Counted from the stretch's first letter, positions 53,890-63,459 are shown. The stretch: 64,000 nucleotides of DNA from CANMXU01 sp052030545 (GCF_052030545.1 NZ_JBPDIH010000015.1:1-64000); one strand, 5' to 3'. The notes: a model not told the origin generated them from the sequence alone. Made by a program: numbers and translations.

Positions 53890-54133
53890 TTTTTGAAAAA
53901 GTATAAGGTTCACATTTTACTGTTGTTTTTTGCCAAGGTGTTACACAGAGCCTTGTATAATCTCACTATTCATTGCTAATATGCGCCGCGAAGGTGGTTA
54001 AATATAAGTTTATTACACTTTTTTACCAAAGGTCATACCTCTTAAAGCAGTAAGCAAGAGTAAACTATGCTCAATTTTTTGAGTGAAACATTGAGTTAAT
54101 CTCTCAACAGTATTTAAATTAAAAGGTCTTCAT

Positions 54134-55324
54134 ATGGTTATCAAACCAAAAATTCGTGGTTTTATTTGTACTAATGCACACCCAGTTGGTTGTGAAGCTC
54201 ATGTAAACGAGCAAATTGCTTATGTTAAAAGTCAAACACAAGCAGCTAATAAGCCTAAAAACGTTTTAGTGATTGGTGCTTCAACCGGTTATGGTTTAGC
54301 GTCACGTATTACTGCTGCGTTTGGTAATGGTGCTAATACCTTAGGTATTTTCTTTGAAAAGCCACCAACAGAAAAGAAAACCGCTTCTGCAGGTTGGTAC
54401 AATACTTCTGCTTTTCAAAAAGCAGCTGATGAAGCAGGCCTTTATTCAAAAAATATTAATGGTGATGCGTTTTCTCACGAGGTTAAAGCGAAAGCGATTG
54501 CAGCGATTAAAGAAGATTTAGGCCAAATTGACTTAGTTGTGTATAGCTTGGCTTCTCCTCGTCGTACTGATCCTGATACGGGTGAAGTATACTCTTCAAC
54601 CTTAAAGCCAATTGGCCAAAGTGTTACTACTAAAAACTTAAATACCTCTAAACGTGTCATTGACTCTATTACTGTTGAAGCGGCTAATGATGCTGAAATT
54701 CAAGGTACTATTGATGTAATGGGGGGCGCTGATTGGGAATTATGGATCAACGCGCTTAAAGAAGCCGGTGTTTTAGCTGATGGTTTCAAGTCAGTTGCTT
54801 ATACTTATATTGGTAAAGAATTAACCTGGCCAATTTATGGTAAAGCAACGATTGGTCGCGCGAAAGAAGATTTAGATCGCGCTGCAACAGCCATCAATGA
54901 AAGTACTGCTCAGTTAAATGGCGCCGCTCATGTAACGTCATTAAATGCCGTTGTGACGCAAGCGAGCTCTGCTATTCCAATTATGCCTCTATATATTTCA
55001 GCCATGTTCAAAGTGATGAAAGCAGATGGCACCTATGAAGGTTGTATTGAGCAGATTCAAAACCTATTTATTGAAAATATTTACGGTGACTCGCCGCGTT
55101 TAGACGAGCAAAATCGTTTCCGTCAAAACTACAAAGAATTGGAAGACAGCGTTCAACAACGTGTTACGGATATCTGGAATACGGTTGATACCGATACCAT
55201 TGATGAGCTTACTGATTACATTGGTTATCATGAAGAATTCTTACGATTATTTGGCTTTGGCGTTGAAAATGTCGATTACGACGCAGATGTTAGCCCTTTA
55301 ACGGAAATAACTAATTTAATTTAA
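54134..55324 (+). CDS. fabV: enoyl-[acyl-carrier-protein] reductase [NADH] FabV
   Basis: A 396-residue reductase that carries out the last step of each fatty-acid elongation cycle (trans-2-enoyl-ACP to acyl-ACP) with NADH. It is the long, triclosan-resistant FabV type: it starts MVIKPKIRGFICTNAHPVGC, has the nucleotide-binding NVLVIGASTGYGLASRI and the catalytic Tyr-x8-Lys pair in YIGKELTWPIYGKATIG, and a C-terminal domain with DSPRLDEQNRFR. Length matches Vibrio FabV. A TATAAT lies near 53955 in the upstream region. It is followed by a strong terminator, so it is monocistronic. Confidence 0.97.
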   Translation: MVIKPKIRGFICTNAHPVGCEAHVNEQIAYVKSQTQAANKPKNVLVIGASTGYGLASRITAAFGNGANTLGIFFEKPPTEKKTASAGWYNTSAFQKAADEAGLYSKNINGDAFSHEVKAKAIAAIKEDLGQIDLVVYSLASPRRTDPDTGEVYSSTLKPIGQSVTTKNLNTSKRVIDSITVEAANDAEIQGTIDVMGGADWELWINALKEAGVLADGFKSVAYTYIGKELTWPIYGKATIGRAKEDLDRAATAINESTAQLNGAAHVTSLNAVVTQASSAIPIMPLYISAMFKVMKADGTYEGCIEQIQNLFIENIYGDSPRLDEQNRFRQNYKELEDSVQQRVTDIWNTVDTDTIDELTDYIGYHEEFLRLFGFGVENVDYDADVSPLTEITNLI

Positions 55325-55354
55325 CGAGTTTTTGTTAAAAAATACCGCAAATTT

Positions 55355-55398
55355 AAAGCCAGTTTTAAGATGTAAATTATCTTAAAGCTGGCTTTTTT
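55355..55398 (+). terminator. intrinsic terminator of fabV
   Basis: AAAGCCAG(T)TTTAAGAT pairs with ATCTTAAAGCTGGCTTT around GTAAATT, followed by TTTTTT-rich sequence. Confidence 0.9.
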
Positions 55399-55769
55399 CT
55401 TTTTAGTAACAAATTATTTTTGTTATCAATTTAATACCCTTTCTCGGTAAAATTTCACCTCTGGCTACAAATTGCATGAGGTTTTCTGTCCATTTTATGA
55501 GCGAAATCAAAATTAATCGCCTAAAATGCTATGAAATGCTCAACTGTACGTAGAATAAAAATCCCGTTTTGTGCTAAAATCGCGCCAGAAATTTTAACTT
55601 AGAGTCAGTAGGTTCTGATTATTTTGTATAAATAGTTAGTTTTCTATTGAAATACACTGAAATCGGTTATTTTTTCACTTAATACGTAGCAAAAAGCGAT
55701 CTTTTTGTTTGTTTTATGTGAAAACGTAATTTGATTTTGATACTCCCATCAAAAGTAGTGCAAGTGTTT
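55399..55769. promoter_or_regulatory. upstream region of the nqr operon
   Basis: About 370 AT-rich bases between the fabV terminator and nqrA, expected to hold the nqr promoter. A TAAAAT -10-like box occurs near 55573-55580, with a possible but weak -35. No operator was recognised. Confidence 0.4.
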
Positions 55770-57107
55770 ATGATTACAATAAAAAAAGGTCTGGATGTAC
55801 CGGTAGTAGGCGCTCCCCAGCAAGTAATCCATGATGGTCCGTCCATCAAAACTGTTGCCACCTTAGGTGAAGAGTTTGTGGGTATGCGACCAACCATGTT
55901 TGTTAAAGTGGGCGATCGTGTAAAAAAAGGCCAGGTACTTTTTGAAGATAAAAAGAACCCAGGCGTTAAATTCACAGCTCAAGCCGCCGGTGTTGTAACT
56001 GAAATTAACCGTGGTGAAAAACGTGTTTTACAATCTGTTGTCATTGAAGTTGATGGCTATGATCAAGAAACCTTTAATCACTATTCTGCCAATGAGTTAT
56101 CTTCTGTTTCTCGTGAAGATGTAGTTAGCAACCTTGTTAATTCAGGTTTGTGGACTGCTTTAAGAACTCGCCCATTCAGCAAAATTCCTGCAATTGATGC
56201 TAAGCCAGAAGCTATTTTTGTTAGCGTAATGGATACTAATCCGTTAGCGGCAAATCCTGAGCTAGTGATCAACGAACAAAGTGAAGCGTTTAAAAATGGT
56301 TTAACTGTTTTAGCTAACTTAACTGACGGTGATATTTTTGTTGGTAAAGCTCCAGGCGCAGATATTCCTGTTACTGGTAGTGAAAAAGTTGCCGAATTTG
56401 CGGGTAAGCACCCAGCAGGTTTAGTCGGTACACATATTCACTTCTTAAAACCAGCTAGCGCTGAAAAGCCAGTATGGCACCTTGGATACCAAGATGTTAT
56501 TGCATTCGGTAAGCTTTTCACTACGGGTGAATTAGACTCAACTCGTGTTATTTCTTTAGCAGGTCCTGCTGCTAAAAATCCACGCCTTATTCGCACTGTA
56601 TTAGGTGCAAATACTGCTGAGTTAGTGGCTAATGAAGTCACCGAAGGTGAACTTCGTGTAGTCTCTGGTTCATTATTGTCAGGCTCCGTGGCGACAGGTG
56701 TTCACGGATATTTAGGTCGTTACCATGTGCAACTTTCATTGATCTTAGAAGGTCGTGAAAAAGAGTTCATTGGTTATATGTACCCAGGTCCTAACATGTT
56801 CTCGGTAACACGTGCTTATATGTCTCATTTCTTCCCGAAGAAATTATTCAATATGACCACTACTACTAACGGTAGTTCACGTGCCATGGTGCCAATTGGT
56901 AACTTCGAGCGTGTAATGCCTTTAGATATTTTACCAACCATGTTGTTACGTGATATCGCTTCTGGTGATACCGATGGCGCACAACAACTTGGTGCCTTAG
57001 AGCTAGACGAAGAAGATTTAGCGTTATGTACATTTGTTTGCCCAGGCAAAACAGATTACGGCGTACTTCTGCGTGATTGCCTAACCACAATAGAGAAGGA
57101 AGGTTAG
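55770..57107 (+). CDS. nqrA: Na+-translocating NADH:quinone reductase subunit A
   Basis: The 445-residue peripheral cytoplasmic subunit of the sodium-pumping NADH dehydrogenase, close to the 446 of Vibrio. It begins MITIKKGLDVPVVGAPQQVI, which fixes the start at 55770 rather than the longer frame from 55731. Family segments are KVGDRVKKGQVLFEDKKNPGV (biotinyl/lipoyl-like), RTRPFSKIPAIDAKPEAIFV and the C-terminal CTFVCPGKTDYG. NqrA takes part in quinone handling. It is followed by nqrB after 2 bases, the first of six genes in the usual order. Confidence 0.97.
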   Translation: MITIKKGLDVPVVGAPQQVIHDGPSIKTVATLGEEFVGMRPTMFVKVGDRVKKGQVLFEDKKNPGVKFTAQAAGVVTEINRGEKRVLQSVVIEVDGYDQETFNHYSANELSSVSREDVVSNLVNSGLWTALRTRPFSKIPAIDAKPEAIFVSVMDTNPLAANPELVINEQSEAFKNGLTVLANLTDGDIFVGKAPGADIPVTGSEKVAEFAGKHPAGLVGTHIHFLKPASAEKPVWHLGYQDVIAFGKLFTTGELDSTRVISLAGPAAKNPRLIRTVLGANTAELVANEVTEGELRVVSGSLLSGSVATGVHGYLGRYHVQLSLILEGREKEFIGYMYPGPNMFSVTRAYMSHFFPKKLFNMTTTTNGSSRAMVPIGNFERVMPLDILPTMLLRDIASGDTDGAQQLGALELDEEDLALCTFVCPGKTDYGVLLRDCLTTIEKEG

Positions 57108-57109
57108 AC

Positions 57110-58312
57110 ATGGGCTTGAAAAAGTTTATTGAAGATTTAGAGCCGCATTTTGAAAAAGGCGGCAAACATGAAAAGTGGTTCGCTTTATACGAAGCAGTAG
57201 CTACTGGTTTATTTACCCCAGGTTATGTCACCAAAGGTAAAACCCATGTACGTGATAGCATTGACTTAAAACGTATCATGATCACCGTTTGGTTGGCTGT
57301 ATTCCCAGCAATGTTTTGGGGTATGTACAACATTGGTTTTCAAGCAACAGAAGCACTAGCGGCAGGTTATGCATTACCTGATAGCTGGCAAGTAGCATTA
57401 TTTACCATGTTAGGCGGTAGCTTAACGGTAGACTCAGGCTGGTTTAGCCAAATGTTCTACGGTGCAATGTTCTTCCTACCTATATATGCGGTTACCTTTA
57501 TTGTTGGTGGTTTCTGGGAAGTATTATTTGCGGCAGTGCGTAAGCATGAAGTTAACGAAGGTTTCTTTGTGAGCTCAATCTTATTTGCGCTTATCGTGCC
57601 GGCAACCATTCCTTTATGGCAAGTGGCTATCGGTATTACTTTTGGTGTGGTTATCGCTAAAGAAGTCTTCGGTGGTACAGGTAAGAACTTCTTAAACCCT
57701 GCATTAGCCGGTCGTGCCTTTTTATTCTTCGCATACCCAGCTGAAATTTCTGGTGATGCAGTTTGGGTTGCTGTTGACGGCTTCTCAGGTGCAACAGCGT
57801 TAAGTGCTGCAAACCAAGGTTTAGTAGAATATTCATTAAATGCTGATTGGTGGAATGCATTTTGGGGGTTCATCCCAGGTTCTGTCGGTGAAGTATCAAC
57901 CGCTGCTATTTTATTAGGTGGTGCGTATATTCTTTATAAAGGCATTGCTTCGTGGCGTATCGTGCTAGGTGTGTTTTTAGGTATGGTAGCGACAGCAACA
58001 TTATTTAATGCAATTGGTAGCGATACTAACGCTCTATTTGCTATGCCGTGGTACTGGCACTTAGTAGTAGGTGGTTTTGCATTTGGTATGATGTTTATGG
58101 CAACAGACCCAGTTTCTGCTTCATTTACCAATACAGGTAAATACTGGTTTGGCGCTTTAGTTGGTGTGATGGTAGTACTTGTACGTGTAGTTAACCCAGC
58201 ATTCCCTGAAGGCATGATGTTAGCGATTTTATTTGCTAACTTATTCGCGCCATTATTTGATTATTTTGTCGTTCAAGGCAACATCAAACGGAGGCTTGCA
58301 CGTAATGTCTAG
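57110..58312 (+). CDS. nqrB: Na+-translocating NADH:quinone reductase subunit B
   Basis: The 400-residue integral membrane subunit that binds covalent FMN and takes part in sodium transport. The start MGLKKFIEDLEPHFEKGGK at 57110 has GAAGGAAGG just upstream; the earlier in-frame ATG at 57077 is inside nqrA. About ten transmembrane helices are seen. The covalent FMN site is Thr229 in DGFSGATALS, which fits the motif for ApbE-type flavinylation. The nqrC start lies within its last codons. Confidence 0.97.
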   Translation: MGLKKFIEDLEPHFEKGGKHEKWFALYEAVATGLFTPGYVTKGKTHVRDSIDLKRIMITVWLAVFPAMFWGMYNIGFQATEALAAGYALPDSWQVALFTMLGGSLTVDSGWFSQMFYGAMFFLPIYAVTFIVGGFWEVLFAAVRKHEVNEGFFVSSILFALIVPATIPLWQVAIGITFGVVIAKEVFGGTGKNFLNPALAGRAFLFFAYPAEISGDAVWVAVDGFSGATALSAANQGLVEYSLNADWWNAFWGFIPGSVGEVSTAAILLGGAYILYKGIASWRIVLGVFLGMVATATLFNAIGSDTNALFAMPWYWHLVVGGFAFGMMFMATDPVSASFTNTGKYWFGALVGVMVVLVRVVNPAFPEGMMLAILFANLFAPLFDYFVVQGNIKRRLARNV

Positions 58313-59081
58313 TAATAAAGAAAGTTTTGGCAAAACAGTAGGTTTTGTTGCCCTAGTTTGTTTAGTGTGTGCGGCACTTGTATCGGTTTCTGCGGTAAAA
58401 TTAAAGCCACTGCAAGTAGAAAATAAACTACTTGACCAACAAACTAAGATTTTAGAAGCGGCTGGTCTTTTGGCTGAAACTGACGGTTCAAAATCGTCAA
58501 TTCAAGCGCTATACGCTGACAAAGTTGAAGCTAGAATGATTGACCTTGATAGCGGTGAATTCATCGATGGCAACCCACTTATGTTTGACGAGCGTCGTAA
58601 CTCTCGTGATGCCACTAAGTCTGACAAGCCTGAAAATGATATTGCCGGTATTAACCGTCGTTCGCACGATGCTGTTATTTACTTAATTAAAAATGAAGCA
58701 AAGCAAGTTGAAACCGTGGTATTACCGATTGTTGGTTCTGGTTTATGGGACTTGATGTTTGGTTATGTTGGCTTAGAAGCTGATTTAAATACAGTGAAAA
58801 GCGTTGTTTATTCTGATCATAAGGAAACTCCGGGCTTAGGTGCAGAAGTAATGAACCCTAAGTGGAAAGCATTATGGCCAGGTAAGAAAATTTATGACGC
58901 ACAAGGTAAGCCAGTAGTGAAGCTTGTTAAAGGCGGCGCTAAAGCTGATGACATGCACGGTGTTGATGCCTTATCAGGTGCTACGTTAACCAGTAATGGC
59001 GTAACGCATACCTTGCAGTTTTGGTTTGGTGAAGAAGGTTATGCACCTTTCATTGCGGCCAACCGTGGAGGACTTAAATAA
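58305..59081 (+). CDS. nqrC: Na+-translocating NADH:quinone reductase subunit C
   Basis: A 258-residue subunit with one N-terminal transmembrane helix (about residues 10-32, TVGFVALVCLVCAALVSV) and a periplasmic domain that carries covalent FMN at Thr227 in DALSGATLTS. The start at 58305 (MSSNKESFGKTVG) overlaps the nqrB end by 8 bases and has CGGAGG upstream; the longer frame from 58233 is inside nqrB. The stop overlaps the nqrD start by one base. Confidence 0.97.
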   Translation: MSSNKESFGKTVGFVALVCLVCAALVSVSAVKLKPLQVENKLLDQQTKILEAAGLLAETDGSKSSIQALYADKVEARMIDLDSGEFIDGNPLMFDERRNSRDATKSDKPENDIAGINRRSHDAVIYLIKNEAKQVETVVLPIVGSGLWDLMFGYVGLEADLNTVKSVVYSDHKETPGLGAEVMNPKWKALWPGKKIYDAQGKPVVKLVKGGAKADDMHGVDALSGATLTSNGVTHTLQFWFGEEGYAPFIAANRGGLK

Positions 59082-59701
59082 TGTCTGATAACAATAAGGT
59101 TTTAACGAAACCGATTATTGATAACAACCCAATTGCATTACAAGTTCTAGGTATTTGTTCTGCACTTGCTGTTACTAGCTCGATGGCAAACGCATTAGTA
59201 ATGACAATAGCTGTTGTAGTTGTTACTGCATTTTCTAACTTGTTTATTTCGATTATTCGTAATCACATTCCTTCTAGCGTACGTATTATCGTGCAAATGG
59301 CGATTATTGCGTCATTGGTTATTGTAGTTGACCAAGTATTAAAAGCATTTTCATATCAGTTATCGAAAGAGCTTTCAGTATTTGTTGGTTTGATTATCAC
59401 TAACTGTATTGTAATGGGACGTGCTGAAGCGTTTGCAATGAAAGAAAAGCCAGGTGTGAGCTTCTTAGATGGTATCGGTAACGGTTTAGGTTACGGTTTT
59501 ATCTTAATGACAGTTGCATTTTTCCGAGAATTATTCGGCTTTGGTACTTTCTTCGGTATCGAAATTTTACCACTGATTCAAAACGGTGGTTGGTATCAAG
59601 CGAACGGCTTATTAGTATTACCATTTAGTTCATTCTTCATTATTGGTTTGATCATTTGGGGTATTCGCCAATACAAGCCAGATCAAGTAGAGAAGGACTA
59701 A
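59081..59701 (+). CDS. nqrD: Na+-translocating NADH:quinone reductase subunit D
   Basis: A 206-residue membrane subunit with about six helices, related to NqrE and RnfA/E. Together with NqrE it holds an intramembrane iron cluster. Conserved features are NNPIALQVLGICSALAVT, FVGLIITNCIVMGRAEAFAM and LDGIGNGLGYGFIL, the NC and cysteine positions being cluster ligands. It begins at the last base of the nqrC stop and is followed closely by nqrE. Confidence 0.97.
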   Translation: MSDNNKVLTKPIIDNNPIALQVLGICSALAVTSSMANALVMTIAVVVVTAFSNLFISIIRNHIPSSVRIIVQMAIIASLVIVVDQVLKAFSYQLSKELSVFVGLIITNCIVMGRAEAFAMKEKPGVSFLDGIGNGLGYGFILMTVAFFRELFGFGTFFGIEILPLIQNGGWYQANGLLVLPFSSFFIIGLIIWGIRQYKPDQVEKD

Positions 59702-59704
59702 GCA

Positions 59705-60328
59705 ATGGAACATTATATTAGCTTATTAGTAAAAACGATTTTCATCGAAAACATCGCATTATCTTTCTTTTTAGGTATGTGTACTTTCTTAGCGGTATCA
59801 AAGAAAGTCAGTACAGCGATCGGCTTAGGTGTAGCGGTTATAGTGGTACTTGGTTTAGCGGTTCCTGCTAACCAAATTATTTATCAAGCGATATTAGCGC
59901 CAGGTGCGTTAGACAGCATGATGGGTATTACTGACCCAGCTGAGTCTATCGACTTAAGCTTCTTGTCGTTCATCACCTTCATTGGTGTTATTGCGGCATT
60001 AGTTCAAATTCTTGAAATGGTATTAGATAAGTACTTCCCTGCGTTATATCAAGCGCTTGGTATTTTCTTACCACTAATTACTGTTAACTGTGCAATTTTT
60101 GGTGCTGTGTCTTTCATGGTAGCGAAAAACCTAACTTTAGGTGAATCAGTTGTTTACGGTTTAGGTTCAGGTATTGGTTGGGCGTTAGCGATTGTTTTAC
60201 TTGCGGGTCTGCGCGAGAAAATGAAATATTCTGATGTGCCAGATGGCTTGAAAGGTTTAGGTATTACATTTATTACTGCTGGATTAATGGCCTTTGGCTT
60301 TTTATCTTTCGGTGGTATTTCCCTTTAA
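59705..60328 (+). CDS. nqrE: Na+-translocating NADH:quinone reductase subunit E
   Basis: A 207-residue six-helix membrane subunit, the inverted-topology partner of NqrD. The start MEHYISLLVKTIFIENIALSFFLGMCTFLAVSKKV and the LPLITVNCAIFGAVSFMV segment carry the cysteines of the iron centre. It is about nine residues longer than Vibrio NqrE, because of a slightly larger loop near residues 70-80 (ALDSMMGITDPAESIDL). nqrF follows after 84 bases. Confidence 0.96.
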   Translation: MEHYISLLVKTIFIENIALSFFLGMCTFLAVSKKVSTAIGLGVAVIVVLGLAVPANQIIYQAILAPGALDSMMGITDPAESIDLSFLSFITFIGVIAALVQILEMVLDKYFPALYQALGIFLPLITVNCAIFGAVSFMVAKNLTLGESVVYGLGSGIGWALAIVLLAGLREKMKYSDVPDGLKGLGITFITAGLMAFGFLSFGGISL

Positions 60329-60412
60329 TTATTAGCCATAGCGTTAATGTCGGTTTTAGGTTTGCTGAGACAGAAACCTAAAACCCTTAGATAAGTATAA
60401 AAGGAAAAGTCG

Positions 60413-61636
60413 ATGGAAATTATTCTCGGCGTATCGATGTTTACCGCGATAGTACTAGCACTAGTTTTAGTAATTTTATTTGCTAAATCTAAGTTAGTCT
60501 CTTCTGGTGACGTAACGATAAGTATAAATGGCGACCCTGAAAAAGCAGTTACTACTGCTGCGGGTGGCAAATTATTAGGTGCCCTAGCTGACCAAGGTAT
60601 TTTTGTACCATCAGCATGTGGTGGCGGTGGTACATGTGGCCAGTGTCGTGTAGACGTGCATTCTGGTGGTGGCGATATTCTACCAACAGAATTAGGTCAT
60701 ATTACTAAGCGTGAAGCAAAAGAAGGTTGTCGTCTAGCATGTCAAGTTGCTGTTAAGCAAGATATGGACATTGAACTAGAAGACGAAATTTTTGGTGTTC
60801 AACAATGGGAATGTGAAGTTATCTCTAACGATAACAAAGCAACTTTCATTAAAGAATTGAAACTTAAAATTCCAGATGGTGAGTCTGTACCTTTCCGCGC
60901 AGGTGGTTATATTCAAATTGAAGCACCAGCGTATCACGCAAAATATAAAGACTTTGATATTGAAGAACAGTATCGTGGTGACTGGGAACATTTCGGCTTT
61001 TTTGATGTTGAATCAAAAGTTGATGAACCAACACTTCGTGCTTACTCAATGGCGAACTATCCAGAAGAAGAAGGCATTATTATGCTGAACGTGCGTATCG
61101 CTACGCCGCCTCCTGGAAAGCTTCACTTACCTGCAGGTAAAATGTCTTCGTTCATCTTTAGCCTTAAGGCTGGCGATAAAGTGACAATTTCAGGTCCATT
61201 TGGTGAATTCTTCGCTAAAGAAACTGATGCTGAAATGGTCTTTATTGGTGGTGGTGCAGGTATGGCGCCAATGCGTTCTCATATCTTTGACCAACTTAAA
61301 CGTCTTAAGTCAAAACGTAAAATGTCTTTCTGGTACGGTGCACGTTCACTTCGTGAAATGTTCTATGAAGATGATTACAACATGCTTGCCAATGAAAACG
61401 ATAACTTTGAATGGCACGTAGCATTATCTGATCCACAACCAGAAGATAACTGGGACGGCATGACAGGTTTTATTCATAACGTACTTTATGAAAACTACTT
61501 AAAAGATCATGAAGCACCAGAAGATTGTGAATTCTACATGTGTGGTCCACCAATGATGAATGCCGCGGTTATTCATATGTTGAAAGACCTTGGTGTAGAA
61601 GATGAGAATATACTGCTTGATGACTTCGGTGGCTAA
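60413..61636 (+). CDS. nqrF: Na+-translocating NADH:quinone reductase subunit F
   Basis: A 407-residue subunit that accepts electrons from NADH. An N-terminal transmembrane helix (about residues 3-24) precedes a ferredoxin-type [2Fe-2S] domain with Cys69, Cys75, Cys78 and Cys110 (SACGGGGTCGQC, CRLAC). A FAD domain follows (RAYSMANYPEE) and then a NADH domain (VFIGGGAGMAPMRSHIFDQL, CEFYMCGPPMMNAAV), ending in ILLDDFGG. The ATG has AAAAGGAAAAG before it. It closes the operon; a dispersed palindrome and terminator lie downstream. Confidence 0.98.
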   Translation: MEIILGVSMFTAIVLALVLVILFAKSKLVSSGDVTISINGDPEKAVTTAAGGKLLGALADQGIFVPSACGGGGTCGQCRVDVHSGGGDILPTELGHITKREAKEGCRLACQVAVKQDMDIELEDEIFGVQQWECEVISNDNKATFIKELKLKIPDGESVPFRAGGYIQIEAPAYHAKYKDFDIEEQYRGDWEHFGFFDVESKVDEPTLRAYSMANYPEEEGIIMLNVRIATPPPGKLHLPAGKMSSFIFSLKAGDKVTISGPFGEFFAKETDAEMVFIGGGAGMAPMRSHIFDQLKRLKSKRKMSFWYGARSLREMFYEDDYNMLANENDNFEWHVALSDPQPEDNWDGMTGFIHNVLYENYLKDHEAPEDCEFYMCGPPMMNAAVIHMLKDLGVEDENILLDDFGG

Positions 61637-61656
61637 TTTTTAATTTAAGCTTGCCT

Positions 61657-61733
61657 ATTGGCACTGCTTCATCGTTGGATGTACTCATTGACTAGCGTCA
61701 ACTCCGTGCATTCCGCCTTGAAGCACCACCAAT
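61657..61733 (+). repeat. dispersed nested palindrome, copy 3 (downstream of nqrF)
   Basis: Core GTACTCA, inner stem TTGAC/GTCAA, then CTCCGTGC. Flanks GGATGTAC/GTGCATTCC, then TGCTTCA (61664-61670) / TGAAGCA, then ATTGG/CCAAT. Shares CGTTG and CGCCTTGAA with copy 2, and the inner stem with copy 1. It starts 20 bases after the nqrF stop. Confidence 0.82.
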
Positions 61734-61767
61734 TTGCGGCGCTTAAATGTAAAAATAACGTATTTAT

Positions 61768-61791
61768 AAAGGTGGCTAAGCCACCTTTTTT
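61768..61791 (+). terminator. intrinsic terminator of the nqr operon
   Basis: AAAGGTGGC TAA GCCACCTTT TTT. A strong short hairpin with a T-run, 131 bases after the nqrF stop and beyond the dispersed palindrome. Confidence 0.88.
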
Positions 61792-61843
61792 ATTGCGCTA
61801 AATTAAGCTGTTGCCTGGAAACTTAGCACGAAATTTAGGCCAT

Positions 61844-61879
61844 AAAAAAGCGCTAATTCACAGAACTAGCGCTTTTTTT
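61844..61879. terminator. bidirectional hairpin terminator
   Basis: AAAAAAGCGCTA and TAGCGCTTTTTTT pair around an 11-base loop, with A and T runs on both sides. It is suited to end both the nqr side and the minus-strand aminopeptidase transcript. Confidence 0.85.
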
Positions 61880-61887
61880 AGCTTGTA

Positions 61888-61957
61888 CTTAACGCTTTCA
61901 ACTTTCAACTTTTAGCTTGAAACTTATAGCTTAAGGCTTTCAGCTTTTTACTTGCTA
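61888..61957. repeat. degenerate 7-bp tandem repeat (CTTNNNR), second tract
   Basis: Ten consecutive heptamers: CTTAACG, CTTTCAA, CTTTCAA, CTTTTAG, CTTGAAA, CTTATAG, CTTAAGG, CTTTCAG, CTTTTTA, CTTGCTA. The last units run into the 3' end of the aminopeptidase gene (stop at 61948-61950). Confidence 0.8.
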
Positions 61958-63459
61958 TTATCGCGCGTTAACAGCCACTCAGTTAATAACCTTACGCCAT
62001 AACCTGTGCCGCCGACTGGGTATTCGTTTTTCGCACTGGCGTTTAACGCGTTACCTGCCATATCGATATGTGCCCATGGCGTATCTCCGGTAAAATGCTG
62101 TAAAAAAGTTGCTGCTGTCGTTGCGCTTGGTCCACCAGAGCCAGTATTACGTAAATCTGCAATCGAGCTTTTAAGCATATCTTCATAACCTAATGGTAAG
62201 TGCCATAGTGGCTCATTTACTGACTTTCCGGCATAAGTTAATTGCTTAACTAGTTTATCGTCAGTACTAAATATTCCGCCTAACTCGGTGCCTAATGCGC
62301 GGTATTTACCGCCAGTTAAGGTAGCAATATCAACTAAAACGCTTGGTTTGAATTTTTCACGCGCATACCACATCGCATCAATTAACACTAAACGACCTTC
62401 CGCATCAGTATTGGTAATTTCAACGGATAAGCCTTCTGCGGTTGTTAATACATCGCCAGGGGCTACTGAGCTTTCAGAAACCATATTAGCTGCCATGCCC
62501 ATTACGGCGACAACATTAACGTTGGCTTTCATTTTTGCCAGTGCTTGCACTGTGCCTAAGGCTGCTGCTGCACCAGCCATATCTGATTTCATACGGACAA
62601 TGGACTCGTGAGTTTTAATATTGTAACCACCCGAATCAAATGTTATGCCTTTACCGATAATCGCTACAGGGGCGTCGTCGCTACCTTGGTAGTGTGCTAC
62701 CACTAAACGTGACCCTTGATCACTGCCTCGGCCAACGGCTTCTAAAGCATTCATGCCTAATTTTTTCAGCTCGTTCGGTTCCAATACTGTGACGGTAACT
62801 CCGAGTTTTTCAAGTGCTTTGGCCTGATTGGCAAAATCGACAGGCGTGAGCTCAGTAGGCACTTCATTGGTAAGATCTCGTGCTAAAAATATTCCTGATT
62901 GAATATCCGCCAATTGTTGGTAATGCTTAACGACGTCTTTTTTATTACTTACGCTAAAGCTGTAACTTTTTTCTTGGTATTTTTCCTGTTTGTATTTGTC
63001 AAATTGATAGGCACGCAAGTTAATGCCATGGGCAAGTTGAGCTGCTTGTTCGGCATTAAAACTTTGCCCCGATAAAGCGATGTTTTGGATTTGTTTTTTA
63101 CTTAAGTTGGCGCTGATATTACCGCCAAGTTGCGTTAACTGTGCTTGGCTAAGCGTTTCGCTACCTAAACCGACAAGCAAAACACGATCGTAGTCGAGGT
63201 TAGTCGGCGCTAGAATTTCAACAAAGCTATTGTAGGCGCCAGTAAATTCATTTACCGAGGCGGCTTTGCTTAATTGCCCTTGTGTTTTTTTATCATAACT
63301 TGTCATTGCTGCGCTTTTATGAGTATCGCTTTGAAAAAGCACTAAGGTGTCAGCATTTGAAGAAATCTTATTCTCAAAGCTAAATGTATCCGCATTGGAC
63401 GTTGCGCTAAGGAAAAGTGCTGAAGTCAATACAGCGAGGCGAGAAAGCTTAAGTGTCAT
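61948..63459 (-). CDS. exported M17 family leucyl aminopeptidase
   Basis: A 503-residue dizinc aminopeptidase that removes N-terminal residues. The catalytic domain holds the M17 metal and active-site motifs: GKGITFDSGG (Lys and Asp ligands), RMKSDMAGAAA (Asp), and NTDAEGRLVLIDAMWYA (Asp and Glu ligands, and the active-site Arg). The N-terminal half is diverged. Unlike E. coli PepA, it starts with a signal peptide (LAVLTSALFLSATSNA), so it should work in the periplasm or outside. No DNA-binding function as in PepA/XerA can be claimed. It is divergent from apbE with 146 bases between. Confidence 0.94.
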   Translation of the reverse strand: MTLKLSRLAVLTSALFLSATSNADTFSFENKISSNADTLVLFQSDTHKSAAMTSYDKKTQGQLSKAASVNEFTGAYNSFVEILAPTNLDYDRVLLVGLGSETLSQAQLTQLGGNISANLSKKQIQNIALSGQSFNAEQAAQLAHGINLRAYQFDKYKQEKYQEKSYSFSVSNKKDVVKHYQQLADIQSGIFLARDLTNEVPTELTPVDFANQAKALEKLGVTVTVLEPNELKKLGMNALEAVGRGSDQGSRLVVAHYQGSDDAPVAIIGKGITFDSGGYNIKTHESIVRMKSDMAGAAAALGTVQALAKMKANVNVVAVMGMAANMVSESSVAPGDVLTTAEGLSVEITNTDAEGRLVLIDAMWYAREKFKPSVLVDIATLTGGKYRALGTELGGIFSTDDKLVKQLTYAGKSVNEPLWHLPLGYEDMLKSSIADLRNTGSGGPSATTAATFLQHFTGDTPWAHIDMAGNALNASAKNEYPVGGTGYGVRLLTEWLLTRDNSK

